NCBI GenBank assembly: GCA_022844135.1
Contig: JALHMG010000008.1
Location: 1 to 64,000 of the forward strand
DNA from: Lysobacterales bacterium
Lineage (GTDB): Bacteria; Pseudomonadota; Gammaproteobacteria; Xanthomonadales; SZUA-5
Length of the DNA: 64,000 nt
Direction of reading: 5' to 3'
Made by a program: the position numbers and the translations under genes. Below the pieces are notes generated by a model. The model ran no database searches, had not been told where the DNA came from, and worked only from the letters and a program-made list of their open reading frames with translations. Below are positions 37,066 through 47,700 of this stretch, piece after piece. How positions within the stretch are numbered: position 1 is the stretch's first letter; each line of letters opens with the position of its first letter.

Positions 37066-39432
37066 GTGACCGAACGAGTAGCGTGGTTGGATCAATTGGG
37101 CATGGCCGATCTGCATCGGGTCGGCGGCAAAAATGCCTCGCTCGGCGAGATGATCGCCAATCTTTCTGGCGCTGGCGTCAGCGTGCCGGGCGGATTCGCC
37201 ACCACCGCTGCAGCGTTTGCCGAGTTCATCGCTGCCAACCAGCTGAGCGATCGCATTTACGCGCGATTGGCAACACTGGATATCGAAGATGTCGCCGAGT
37301 TGGCGCGGGCCGGCAAGGAAATACGAGGTTGGGTCGAAGGCGGCGTGTTCCCGGATGCGTTCGAGCGCGATGTGCGCACCGCTTATCGCCAGCTCTGCGA
37401 CCGTATCGGCCTCGACGATGTGGCTGTTGCCGTGCGTTCGTCCGCCACTGCGGAAGACCTGCCCGATGCCTCGTTCGCAGGTCAACAGGAAACCTTCTTG
37501 AACGTCAGCGGCGCTGACGCAGTCATGCAGAAGATCAAGAGCGTGTTCGCCTCGCTCTACAACGACCGGGCCATCGCCTATCGCGTCCATCATGGTTTCA
37601 AGCACGAAGACGTTTATCTGTCGGCTGGCATACAGCAAATGGTGCGATCGGACATCGGCTCTTCCGGCGTACTGTTCACGCTCGATACCGAGAGTGGCTT
37701 TCCGGATGTGGTGTTCATCACCGCAAGCTACGGTCTGGGCGAAATGGTGGTGCAGGGCGCGGTCAATCCCGACGAGTACTATGTCTACAAGCCTGGCCTG
37801 GCGCGCGGCCGGCACGCGGTGCTCAGAAAGAGCCTGGGTTCGAAAGCGCTGAAGATGATCTACAGCGATACGCCGGGCGAGCGGGTGCGCACCATCGATA
37901 CCGTACCCGAAGACCGTCGTCGCTTCGCGCTCAGCGACGAGGACTTGCACGAGCTTGCGCGACAGGCGGTGATCATCGAAAAGCATTACGGCCGGCCGAT
38001 GGACATCGAATGGGCCAAGGATGGACTGACCGGCAAGCTCTATATCGTGCAGGCGCGCCCGGAAACAGTGAAGAGCCGTGGCCACGCCAAGGTGCAGGAG
38101 AAATTCAAGCTGTTGAAGCGCGGCGAGGTTCTTGCCGAAGGGCGTGCGATCGGTCAGAGAATCGGAGCAGGCATCGCTAAAGTGGTGCGCTCCATCGACG
38201 ATATGGACCGGGTGCAGGCGGGCGATGTGCTGGTCACCGATATGACCGATCCAGATTGGGAGCCGGTGATGAAGCGCGCCAGCGCCATCGTCACCAATCG
38301 CGGCGGGCGCACTTGCCATGCAGCCATCATTGCGCGCGAGCTGGGCATACCGGCGGTCGTGGGTTGCGGCGATGCGACGCGCATGGTGCCGAGCGGGACC
38401 ATCGTCACCGTGTCGTGCGCTGAGGGCGACACCGGATTCATTTACCAGGGCCAACTTCCGTTCGACCGCGTCGAGGCCAACTTAGGCGAGATGCCGCCAG
38501 CGCCGATCAAGATCATGATGAACGTGGCGAACCCGGAGCGCGCCTTCGATTTCGCGATGCTCCCGCACGCCGGCGTGGGTCTGGCGCGTCTGGAAATGAT
38601 CATCGCGGCGCACATCGGCATACATCCCAGAGCATTGCTCGAGTACGAGAAACAGCCTGCGGACATCCGCGCCAAGATCGACGAGCGCATTGCCGGTTAC
38701 GCAAGCCCGGTCGACTTTTACGTCGATCGACTGGCCGAAGGTATTGCCACCATCACCGCCGCATTTGCGCCACACCCGGTGATCGTGCGCTTGTCGGATT
38801 TCAAGTCCAACGAATATGCCAATCTGCTCGGCGGTAAGGCGTATGAGCCGGAGGAAGAGAATCCGATGCTCGGTTTCCGCGGCGCCTCGCGCTATGTCGA
38901 CCCCAGCTTCCAGCCGTGCTTTGAGCTGGAATGCCGAGCGCTCAAAAAGGTGCGCGAAGCCATGGGCCTGACCAACGCCTGGGCGATGATTCCGTTTGTC
39001 CGCACGGTGGGCGAGGGCGAGCGCGTGATCGAAACGCTGGCGAAGTTCGGACTCAAGCGCGGCGAGAACGAACTTAAGGTGATCATGATGTGCGAGTTGC
39101 CGTCGAACGCGCTGCTCGCGGATCAATTCCTGGAACACTTCGATGGCTTTTCGATTGGTTCCAACGATCTGACGCAGCTCACGCTGGGATTGGATCGCGA
39201 TTCGGCAGTCGTAGCGGGTCTGTTCGACGAGCGCAACGATGCGGTTAAAGCGCTGCTGTCGATGGCGATCAAAACCACCAATGCCAAAGGCAAGTACATC
39301 GGCATCTGTGGACAGGGCCCGAGCGACCACCCGGATCTGGCCGAATGGCTGGTCGACCAGGGCATCGAAAGTGTGTCGTTGAATCCGGATACGGTGGTCG
39401 AAACCTGGATTCGTCTGGCGCGACGCGGCTGA
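37066..39432 (+). CDS. ppsA: Phosphoenolpyruvate synthase
   Basis: 788 residues from GTG 37066, chosen for the GGAG ribosome site and the length close to other PpsA enzymes. The frame is open to 36940 but the extra codons are not family-like. PpsA makes phosphoenolpyruvate from pyruvate and ATP for gluconeogenesis. The N-terminal nucleotide-binding part has [12 protein letters not shown] and [20 protein letters not shown]. The phosphohistidine lies in [21 protein letters not shown] near residue 418. The C-terminal substrate domain has [38 protein letters not shown] and [11 protein letters not shown]. Its position after truD is unusual. Confidence 0.97.
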   Translation: MTERVAWLDQLGMADLHRVGGKNASLGEMIANLSGAGVSVPGGFATTAAAFAEFIAANQLSDRIYARLATLDIEDVAELARAGKEIRGWVEGGVFPDAFERDVRTAYRQLCDRIGLDDVAVAVRSSATAEDLPDASFAGQQETFLNVSGADAVMQKIKSVFASLYNDRAIAYRVHHGFKHEDVYLSAGIQQMVRSDIGSSGVLFTLDTESGFPDVVFITASYGLGEMVVQGAVNPDEYYVYKPGLARGRHAVLRKSLGSKALKMIYSDTPGERVRTIDTVPEDRRRFALSDEDLHELARQAVIIEKHYGRPMDIEWAKDGLTGKLYIVQARPETVKSRGHAKVQEKFKLLKRGEVLAEGRAIGQRIGAGIAKVVRSIDDMDRVQAGDVLVTDMTDPDWEPVMKRASAIVTNRGGRTCHAAIIARELGIPAVVGCGDATRMVPSGTIVTVSCAEGDTGFIYQGQLPFDRVEANLGEMPPAPIKIMMNVANPERAFDFAMLPHAGVGLARLEMIIAAHIGIHPRALLEYEKQPADIRAKIDERIAGYASPVDFYVDRLAEGIATITAAFAPHPVIVRLSDFKSNEYANLLGGKAYEPEEENPMLGFRGASRYVDPSFQPCFELECRALKKVREAMGLTNAWAMIPFVRTVGEGERVIETLAKFGLKRGENELKVIMMCELPSNALLADQFLEHFDGFSIGSNDLTQLTLGLDRDSAVVAGLFDERNDAVKALLSMAIKTTNAKGKYIGICGQGPSDHPDLAEWLVDQGIESVSLNPDTVVETWIRLARRG

Positions 39433-39473
39433 CGATCGGGTTGCGGGGGACGAAGCTCGCGGCCACTAGACGG

Positions 39474-39499
39474 GCGCCGTCAACACGCGCCGTCAACAT
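39474..39499. repeat. Two adjacent 13-bp repeats before the serine-hydrolase-like gene
   Basis: GCGCCGTCAACAC at 39474-39486 is followed directly by GCGCCGTCAACAT at 39487-39499. A CGCTC-AAAT-GAGCG hairpin follows at about 39506-39519, just before the start codon at 39521. It could affect translation, but nothing proves this. Confidence 0.75.
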
Positions 39500-39520
39500 G
39501 CGCTTCGCTCAAATGAGCGG

Positions 39521-41227
39521 ATGCGCCCGCACCTTCACCTGCTCCTACTGCTGATCTTCTGCGCGCCCGTTGGCGCGCAGGGGATCGATTGGCCTAAGGT
39601 TGAGCTCGAGCTTGCCGAAGCCATCGAAGACGCTGTCGACACGCGTAAAGCGGCCGGTATGGCGTTGGTCGTTGTCCATCAGGGCGAGGTGCGGATGTCT
39701 GTCGCCCGTGGCTTCGCCGACCGCGGTCGAAAGACGCCGATGACGCTCGAAACACCGATGCCGATTGGCGATTTGACCCGGGTTTACGCCGCCGCCCTGA
39801 GCCTGCGTCTGGTGGAGCAAAACAAACTCGCGCTGGATGACCGTGTGCCATCGGTGCTGCCCGATCAGCGCTTCTCGCGCGACGCTGGCGCCATGACGGT
39901 GCGCCAGTTGCTCACCCATCACAGTGGGCTGGCGCCGAACTGGCTCATGGGTATGTTTCACGAAGCCGGCAACAGCGCCCGTTTGCCCGACGAGCTGCCG
40001 ATGAGTTATGCGCCCGGCACACTCATGAACTCCTCGAACCTGGGCTATGCGTTGTTGGGCCGGGTGCTGGAGGCCAAGGGCGGCGCGTCTTTCGCTGTGC
40101 TGTTGCAGCGCGAGATTGTCATGCCGCTGGCGCTGCAAAACACCGGGATTGTGATCGACGAGCGCACGGCGCGCGCGCACCGCAAAGGCAAGCCGCTCGA
40201 GCCATTAATCGCGCGCGATACTGCGGCGCTTGGCATCCTATCGAGCGCGAACGATCTCGGGCGCTTGCTGATTGCGCTGGATCCAGCATCCGGCGGCGAC
40301 TGGTTGAGCCCCGCCACGCGAGAATCGATGACCGCCGCGCAAAATGCCGAGGTCGCTCTCGACGTCGGCAACACGGTTGGCCTGGGCTGGGAGTTGGCGA
40401 GAAGTCTACGGCCGGGCGTTGGACAGGTTGCCATCCAATCCTCGGGCTATCCAAATTTCCGCGCAGAGTTGCGCTGGCTGCCGACGCATCGGCTGGGCAT
40501 CGTGGCCATCGCCAATTGGCGCGAGGCGTATGAGCCGCTCGATGAGATCGTTGCTGCGGCGACCGATGCAGTGCTCGCGAGCGAGGGTATCGAACCGCGG
40601 GAAAAGGATCGCCCGCTCCCCGAGCACGTTGACCTGCCGTCTGGCGCGGTGGCGTCGACGTTCGCGTCCACTTATGCCACGCCGCTGGGGATGATGTTGT
40701 TTGCGCCGGAGGGCACGCGATTCGACGCGCAGTTTCTGGGCTTCGATTTTCGCGTCGATCCACGCAACGATGGTTGGTGGGGTCTGCGATTCCGATTTCT
40801 CGGTGTGCTGCCGATCGATGTCGATGCCGTCAGTCGGGTTTTGATCCGGCCGGCAATCATCGACGGACGCGAAGCGCTCCTGGCCTACGCGCGCGATCGT
40901 TACTTCCTGTTCGGATCGAAGATCGACACGTGGCCTGGTGAATTCGATGACATTGTCGGCAGCTATCGGCTGGTCAACGGCGATGCCTTGACTGAGCAGC
41001 TGGAAGTCGAAACCATCGATGTCGACGTTGCGGACGGCATTCTTGCTCTGGCCTACGAGTTGCCGTTTGTGCTGACGATTCGGCCGCGCGTGGCGCTGCG
41101 CCCGCTCGGCGGCGACCGTTATGCGGTGGCCGGCTTCGGCCCTAACCTGGGCGATGAATTGCGCATCGTTCGCGGCGATCGTCCGCGCATCGAATACTCG
41201 GGCTACATAGCGGAGAGGGAGGAATGA
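39521..41227 (+). CDS. Secreted beta-lactamase-fold protein lacking catalytic residues
   Basis: 568 residues from ATG 39521. Residues 1-19 are a signal peptide (LHLLLLLIFCAPVGA). The fold is the beta-lactamase/class C serine hydrolase family: VVHQGEVRMSVARGFADR, LSLRLVEQNKLALDDRV, TVRQLLTHHSGL, YAPGTLMNSSNLGYALLG and VGLGWEL align well with it. The catalytic Ser-x-x-Lys position reads IGDLTR, giving Asp84 and Arg87. The Tyr-x-Asn motif is Ser171-Ser-Asn173, and the final His-x-Gly motif is QSSG near 306. All key catalytic side chains are therefore changed, and the protein is probably a binding or regulatory pseudoenzyme. The last 200 residues form a separate domain with beta-strand character. 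It converges with a kinase gene. Confidence 0.8.
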   Translation: MRPHLHLLLLLIFCAPVGAQGIDWPKVELELAEAIEDAVDTRKAAGMALVVVHQGEVRMSVARGFADRGRKTPMTLETPMPIGDLTRVYAAALSLRLVEQNKLALDDRVPSVLPDQRFSRDAGAMTVRQLLTHHSGLAPNWLMGMFHEAGNSARLPDELPMSYAPGTLMNSSNLGYALLGRVLEAKGGASFAVLLQREIVMPLALQNTGIVIDERTARAHRKGKPLEPLIARDTAALGILSSANDLGRLLIALDPASGGDWLSPATRESMTAAQNAEVALDVGNTVGLGWELARSLRPGVGQVAIQSSGYPNFRAELRWLPTHRLGIVAIANWREAYEPLDEIVAAATDAVLASEGIEPREKDRPLPEHVDLPSGAVASTFASTYATPLGMMLFAPEGTRFDAQFLGFDFRVDPRNDGWWGLRFRFLGVLPIDVDAVSRVLIRPAIIDGREALLAYARDRYFLFGSKIDTWPGEFDDIVGSYRLVNGDALTEQLEVETIDVDVADGILALAYELPFVLTIRPRVALRPLGGDRYAVAGFGPNLGDELRIVRGDRPRIEYSGYIAEREE

Positions 41228-41234
41228 GCGGTGG

Positions 41235-43976
41235 CTACAGGCGCGCTTCCAGACCCGCGAGCAGCTGCAGCGTCGGCGCTGTTCCGGCCAGCATCTCAGT
41301 GAGCGCAGGTTTGGCTTGGCCAATGAGCATTCTGGCCTGAGCGATGTCCCCGCGCTCCGCAGCGATCAGCGCCAGACGCAACTGCGCGTGCGCGCAGGTC
41401 GGGTGCGAACATTGGTTTTGCGTGCCATAGGCGGCGATCGCAGCAGCGTACGTCGAACGTGCGCCGTCAGAGTCTCCGAGCGCCAACAGGAGGTTGCCTT
41501 CTTGTAGCAGCATCGAATCGCGGTTCCGCGCCGTCGGTGGCGATGCGCTGCGAATGCGGTGGTATTCATCGAGCAACGCACGCGCTGCCGCCGGCCGGGA
41601 GAGCGCCGCTTGCGCTTCAGCGCACGTCAGCAACGCACTGGGCAGCAGCGCGTCGCTATCGGAAGACTGGAGGCGCGCGATCGCCAACGCTTCTTCGGCC
41701 CGCGCGAGCGCCACGGCTGGCTGCGCTTGCAGCAACGAGAGACTGGCGGAGGTCAGCAGTGCGAGGGCCGTGCGTGCGTGCTGGTTGCCAAAAGTCTCGC
41801 GCCGCAATCGTAGCGAGTCCTTGAGCAATGGTGCGGCGGCTGACAGATCCTCGCGCTCCAGGGCCAGTCGCCCGAGATTGTGCAACCGCGACTGATAAAC
41901 AGCAGAACGGTCGTCGCCTAAGGCCTGCAATACCGCGAGACCACGCCGCAGCAGAGGCTCAGCCTCCGTCAGCCTCCCGTTGACCAGATACATCGTGCCC
42001 AGATTGCCGTAGGCGCTGCTGAGCTTGGGATGCGGTTTTGGAAACAGGCGTTCCGCAACCTCAATGGCTTCCTTCAGATACGGTTCCGCGCGTTCCGGCT
42101 GGGACAGCCTATCGAGTGTGATGCCGATCCAACCGAGCAACGCCAGATGCGGAAAGCTGTAGCGCCGACCTTGCGCCTGGTTCTCTGCATAGGCCTGCTC
42201 GAAGGTGGTCAATGCGCCTTGCAGATTCGCGCGTGCGCTTTGGATCGATCCCAGCGTCACCAGCAGCGCCGCAAGCTTCGGCGCTTCGCGGCGCGCAGCC
42301 GCGTCCTTCTTGCGCTCGTCGATCGCGCGATCGATCAGTTGCTCAGCCTGGTCCAGCCGATTCATCCGTTGCGCAACCACACTCCAGGACGCATACAACT
42401 TCGACGCGATATCGCGTGCATCGCTGCCTTGCCGCCACACAGCAGCCTGTTCTTCTACCGCTTCGAAAAGCGTCTGCGCGTCCTCGAACTGGTCGCTACG
42501 TTGCGCGTTCTGTGCCCGTGCGATCGCCAGATTCGCCCAACGGCTGCGGCCTCGCTCGCCCTGGGATTCGGCCAATGCCGAGGCCTTCGCGAAGGCCTGC
42601 TCGGCGCGATCAAAACGGCCGAGATTCATCAGCGCTTCGCCGAGCGTTTTCAAGAGATCGATCTTCGCGGAGACCGCAAGGCTGTTGTCTTGTTCGAGCG
42701 CAGCCAGTTGCTGATCGAGCAATTGCGAGACCTTGAGGTCGTTGCCTTCGTTCTGCTCTGGGCTGGCGGCCGAATAAGACTGCAGAAGAAAGTCGCGAAT
42801 CGCGCCGGCCTTGTCGCGTTCTTGCATGGCAAGCGCTGTGGCGTTCTCCGCCGCGCGGCGAAGTTGAATCTCCCGCCAGAGCGTAAAAGAAACCAGCACG
42901 GCGGCGGCAGCGGCCACCCCAAGCGGCAGCGCGTTGCGCTGGATGAAGCGCCGCCATCGATACCGCCGCTGCGTGCGCAACGAAATCGGAAAACGGTCGC
43001 GCGCCCGGCGGATGTCGCTGGCGAGCGCTTCCACGCTGGGATAGCGCGAATGCGGATCGGTGGCGCTGGCGTGCGCTGCGATCTGTTCGATTTCGTCGCG
43101 GCGATCCGCCGGAAAGAGCGGCGCCAGATCGCGCAGCACGCAGCCGAGCGAGTAGATGTCCACCGCAACGCCGTCGCCACGACCGGCGATAACCTCGGGC
43201 GCGGCGTAGTTGGGCGAATACCAGTTGCGGTTTTCACCAGCGCGCTCGCGGCCGTCGCTAGTCAATCTGCTGGCGATGCCGAAGTCGAGCAGCTTGACCA
43301 CGGGTCCCGCTGAGCCCTCGGCCATCAACACATTGTCCGGCTTGATATCGCGGTGAACAATCAACTGCCCGTGAACGTGCGCCAGCGCGCCGCACAGATC
43401 GAGAAAATGTGCGCTCACGGCACGCCACGGCAATGCGCTGTCGCGACAGGCTTGTGGCAGCGGCGCGCCTACCAGCCGCTCCATCACCAAATACGGCTCG
43501 CCGCGGTGGGTGGTACCGCCGTCGAAAAGCTGGCAGATGTTGGGGTGGCGAAGACGCGCCAGCAGCTCGCGTTCGGCCTGGAACAACGCGGTCATCCCAG
43601 CGAATGGGCGATCGCTGCGCACAATCTTGATCGCGACATCCTGGATGAACTCGCCATCCGCCCGACGCGCCGCGTAGACCTCTGCCATCCCGCCGTAGCG
43701 GATGCGGCTGGTCAGTTCATATGGACCGATGCGCTCGCCGCTGCGATCTGTCGGCGCTACCAATTCCTCCGCCAGCGCGCCGATGCTCGCGCCCACACCG
43801 GTGTCGTCCGATTCGGCATAACGCAGCATGTCGCGCAGGGTCGCGAGCAACACGGCGTCGCTCCCGGCGGCGTTGGCGAGAAAGGCATCGCGCGCCGTGG
43901 GCGCTTGCGCGAGCGCTTCGTGAAACAGCGATTCCAATCGAACAAAGCGCGTCGATCCTGGGTCCGGCCTGCTCAT
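41235..43976 (-). CDS. Transmembrane Ser/Thr protein kinase with TPR region
   Basis: About 913 residues from ATG 43976; a TTG at 44039, nine bases after the sigma factor stop, is an alternative. After an N-terminal helical segment the kinase domain begins near residue 80, with a glycine loop (IRYGGMAEVYAARR), VAIKIV for the ATP-binding lysine, HRDIKPDNVL for the catalytic loop, LLDFGIASRL and SPNYAAPEVIAG. All key residues of an active Hanks-type kinase are present. A transmembrane helix (LGVAAAAAVLVSFTLW) lies near residue 350-365. The rest is TPR repeats, probably periplasmic. The gene follows an ECF sigma factor in the same direction, a pairing common in this lineage, so the kinase may control or be controlled with that sigma factor. 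Confidence 0.88.
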   Translation of the reverse strand: MSRPDPGSTRFVRLESLFHEALAQAPTARDAFLANAAGSDAVLLATLRDMLRYAESDDTGVGASIGALAEELVAPTDRSGERIGPYELTSRIRYGGMAEVYAARRADGEFIQDVAIKIVRSDRPFAGMTALFQAERELLARLRHPNICQLFDGGTTHRGEPYLVMERLVGAPLPQACRDSALPWRAVSAHFLDLCGALAHVHGQLIVHRDIKPDNVLMAEGSAGPVVKLLDFGIASRLTSDGRERAGENRNWYSPNYAAPEVIAGRGDGVAVDIYSLGCVLRDLAPLFPADRRDEIEQIAAHASATDPHSRYPSVEALASDIRRARDRFPISLRTQRRYRWRRFIQRNALPLGVAAAAAVLVSFTLWREIQLRRAAENATALAMQERDKAGAIRDFLLQSYSAASPEQNEGNDLKVSQLLDQQLAALEQDNSLAVSAKIDLLKTLGEALMNLGRFDRAEQAFAKASALAESQGERGRSRWANLAIARAQNAQRSDQFEDAQTLFEAVEEQAAVWRQGSDARDIASKLYASWSVVAQRMNRLDQAEQLIDRAIDERKKDAAARREAPKLAALLVTLGSIQSARANLQGALTTFEQAYAENQAQGRRYSFPHLALLGWIGITLDRLSQPERAEPYLKEAIEVAERLFPKPHPKLSSAYGNLGTMYLVNGRLTEAEPLLRRGLAVLQALGDDRSAVYQSRLHNLGRLALEREDLSAAAPLLKDSLRLRRETFGNQHARTALALLTSASLSLLQAQPAVALARAEEALAIARLQSSDSDALLPSALLTCAEAQAALSRPAAARALLDEYHRIRSASPPTARNRDSMLLQEGNLLLALGDSDGARSTYAAAIAAYGTQNQCSHPTCAHAQLRLALIAAERGDIAQARMLIGQAKPALTEMLAGTAPTLQLLAGLEARL

Positions 43977-44048
43977 CGAGTAGCGAGGCTCCACCTCAGG
44001 CGAGAAATAGGATGCATGGTTCGAATGCGGCTCCGCCAAGAATTCCGG

Positions 44049-44561
44049 TCAGGTCAATTGCGTAGCAATCCAGCCGCGCAAGAATCGCAACTCGCGAACG
44101 ACGGTAGCAGCAGAGATACCTAAGGCTTCTGCGGTTTCGTCTTGCGTGAATCCCCCGAAATACTGCAATTCAGCGATCTTGGCCTTGCGCGCGTCGGCCT
44201 TCGCCAGATCGCTCAGCAACAGGTCCAGTTCCAGCACGCGCAGCCCACCACAATTGGGGGGCAGGTCGGCCGTGCGCATGGTGACGCGCACCGGCGCCTC
44301 ACCGCGTTTCAAACTCAGTTTGCGGCGCGCGTGCTCGACCAGAATCCGCCGCATTTCCGTCGACGCCTGGCGCATGTAGTGCGCGCGATCGACAAAGCCC
44401 ATGTGCAACGCACTCAATCGCAGATAGGCCTCATGCACCAAGTCGGTGGGTGCCAGCGTGATCCCCGCCGGTTCGCGCCGCAGGTGACGCTGCGCAATCT
44501 CGCGCAACAGCGAATGCAGGTCCCCCGTCCAGAGCATTTCGTTTGCAGCGGACATGGTCAT
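44049..44561 (-). CDS. ECF RNA polymerase sigma factor (TIGR02999-like)
   Basis: 170 residues from ATG 44561; ATG 44555 is also possible and the frame extends to 44663. Region 2 contains REPAGITLAPTDLVHEAYLRL and a DRAHYMRQASTEMRRILVEHARR helix. Region 4 ends with a helix-turn-helix: FGGFTQDETAEALGISAATV. This matches the ECF subgroup with the LAPTDLVHEAYLRL signature, which often sits beside Ser/Thr kinases. No anti-sigma factor is seen, and the kinase gene follows directly. It diverges from the gene for a large secreted protein that starts 141 bases away and may be a target. Confidence 0.9.
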   Translation of the reverse strand: MTMSAANEMLWTGDLHSLLREIAQRHLRREPAGITLAPTDLVHEAYLRLSALHMGFVDRAHYMRQASTEMRRILVEHARRKLSLKRGEAPVRVTMRTADLPPNCGGLRVLELDLLLSDLAKADARKAKIAELQYFGGFTQDETAEALGISAATVVRELRFLRGWIATQLT

Positions 44562-44702
44562 GAGGCACCGACAACGCCGCGGATCTCGATGAGAGTTTCG
44601 ATACGCATGACGGAATCCTCTCCGATTTCGCGCCTTTTCGAAAGTGGGCAGAGCTTCAGCCAATCAGGGCTGATGGCGACTTCGGCAATTGGAGACAAAA
44701 AA

Positions 44703-47700
44703 ATGCAAATCGGCATGAACAGGTTGTCTGACGTGGGTATGCGGCACATCGACACGGGCCGCATCGATCGTCATCGCGGCAGCGCTCAAGGTTACATTCG
44801 GCGTCTGGTGCTCGGCTGGGCTGCGCTCGCACTGGTTGGTACCAGCGTACCCGGTTTCGCCGCCATCATCACAGTGAATAGTTCGGCGGATGCTGGTGGT
44901 ACCTGCCCTGGCGCTTCATGCACTTTGCGTAGCGCCATCGCTGCGGCCGCAGCAGGCGACACCATTAACTTCAGTGTGCCCACGGTCACCTTGACGAGCG
45001 CCGAGTTACTGATCGACAAAAATCTACGGATTTTCGGTGGCGCCGGTGTGACCGTTACGCGCCAGGACGGCAGCCCAGACTTCCGCATTTTCCAGGTCGC
45101 TGCAGGCGCCGAGGTGGAGTTCAGAAACCTCACCATCAGCAACGGCAGAAGCGGGAGTGGTGCCGGGGTCAACAACCATGGCTCGCTGCTGGTGTCAGAC
45201 AGCGCCATCCGGAACAACCAGTGCATCGGCAGCGGCAACGCTTCCGGGTGCGGCATGTTAAACAACAGTACTGGAGTACTGACGCTGAGCAACACCAGCG
45301 TCCACGCCAACAGCACGGTAGCCACTGCTCAGAACAGGGGTGGCGGCATCTACAATGCTGGTGGCCAGTTGGCACTCGCCAGCAGCGCGGTATATGAAAA
45401 CACGCTGGCCTCCGGTGCCTCGAACTTTGGGGCTGGCATCGGCACCAGCCCGACGGGCCTCGTGGAGATCTTCGAAAGCCGCATTGCGGATAACCAAAGC
45501 GCGGGTACTCAGGCGGTCGGCGTTGGTGTTTTTAACCAGAGTACGATGATTATCCGCCGCAGCACGGTATCCGGCAACATCGCGGAGTCCAGCGGCGCCA
45601 ACCTGGGCGCCGGTATCTTCAACGAAACCGGTGCATCGCTCACCGTCGACAACAGCACTCTCTCGCGCAACAGGAGCCCGATCAGGCCGCCCAACAGGGC
45701 GAACGGTGGTGCCGGGCTGTTCAACGACGGCGGTGGTCGGGTTGTATTGATTGCCAGCACGATCACCGCCAATGAGGCGAACTCCGACACCGGCCGCGGC
45801 GGGGGCACCCATTCGGACGGCCTGCTGATCGTGAGCAACAGCCTGATCGATGGCAACAGTTCCACAAACGGCCCATCGGACATCGGGGCCAATCTGATTT
45901 CAGCAGGCCACAATCTGCTCGGCAACAACGCCGGGGTCACGATCAGCGGCATCAGCACCGGCAATCAATTCAACGTGCAAGAGTTGGTCTCGCCATTGGG
46001 TTCATGGGGCGGGCCGCTGTCCACCCACGCGCTGTTGCCGGGCAGTCCAGCCATCAATGCGGGTGCAACGCCTTCGGAAATCCAGCAGCTCACGGTCAGC
46101 GGCACAGCCGGCACGTTCACCCTGACCTTCAATGGCCAGACCACCGCCCCGCTGGCCTTCGATGCCAGTTCCAGCGCAGTGCAGGCCGCGCTGGAAGGCT
46201 TGTCCAGCATCGGCAACGGCAATGTGGTGGTGGTCAGTGGAGCGACGCATGTTGTGATGTTCACGGGCGCCCGGGCTGGCACTAACCTTGCGGAAATCAC
46301 CAGCGCAGGTGCGGGTGGCGCCAGCGTCGCCCAGCGCACGCTGTGGAACGGCGGCTCGCTGTTCATCGACCAGCGCAGCGTTAACCGCCCGCAGCAAGGC
46401 ACGCCGGACATCGGCGCTTTCGAATCGCGCGGTTTTACGTTGGCGATCACGAGCGGCGACAACCAGATCGCCAACGTCAATGATCCTTTCCCGACGCCGC
46501 TGAGCCTCAGTGTGACCGGCACCGGCGGCGAACCGGTCAATGGCGGACGCGTGAGCTTTACACCACCGGCGAGTGGTGCCAGCGCGAGCGTCAGCCCCAA
46601 TCCAGTGACCATCAGTGGTGGTGCAGCGACGCCCACCACGGTTACAGCCAACGGCACCGTCGGCGGGCCCTACCAGCTGGCCGCCGCAGCACGCGGCGCA
46701 AACACAGTGAACTTCACTCTCAGCAACCGCGCCGCACCCGTCCTGTCGATCGGCGACGCCTCGATCACAGAGGGCAACAGCGGTACGCAGGTGCTGACGT
46801 TCACCGTCACCAAGCAGGGCGAGTCGGCCTTGCCGATCAGCTTCAACTTCGCCACCGCCAACGACACGGCTACGGTCGCCGGCAACGATTATGTCGCTGC
46901 CTCCGGCACCGGGACGATTCCGGTGACCGGCGCTATCGGCACCACCACGATCAGCGTCACCATCAACGGCGACTCGGCCATCGAAACGGACGAGCAGTTC
47001 TTCGTCAATCTCAGCGCACCGCAGCGCGCCGTGATCGGCGATGGACAGGCGGTCGGCACCATCGTCAACGACGACCAGCAGACGACCACCACCACGATCA
47101 CCACGACGCCTTCGCCCTCCGTGGTCGGCCAGGCCTATACCGCGAACATCAGTGTCAGCGGCACGCAGCTGTCGCCCACCGGGACTGTGAGCGTCAGCGA
47201 TGGCGTGAGCAGTTGCGGCCCGCTCACCCTGGTCGCCGGCACTGCACCGTTGAGCACCGCCAGCTGCACGCTGACCGGCACTGCGGCGGGCACGCGCACG
47301 CTCACGGCCAGTTATGCCCCGGCCGATTCGCGTAGCCTCGCGAGCAGCGGCACGACCAGCCACACGGTCAACCTCATCGGTACCACGGTGGCTGTCACTG
47401 GTCCCAGCCGAGTGCGTATGGGCGTCCCGGCCAATTTCGTCGCCAGCCTGACGGTCAACCCCAGCGGCCAGCCGGCGCCCACGGGTACGTTGACGCTGTC
47501 GGTCGGCTCCAGCAGTTGCACGGCGACCTTGCCGAACACCAGTTGCAACATCACGATACCGCTTACGCCCGGTCCGGCCACCGTCACCGCCAGCTATAGC
47601 GGCGACAGCGCTCATGCTTCGGCGACCAGCAGTGGGGCCGGGAATCTGCCGCTGGCGATCTTTGCCGTGGCCGATGCGACCGTCATCAACAGCAATGGCC

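Noticed and set aside
44142-44702. Upstream extension of the large secreted protein
   Set aside because: It would overlap the sigma factor gene on the other strand. A good ribosome site and signal peptide point to ATG 44703.
46002-47615. Minus-strand open frame of 537 codons opposite the secreted repeat protein
   Set aside because: It is an antisense shadow of the Calx-beta and Ig-like repeats, with no motif of its own.
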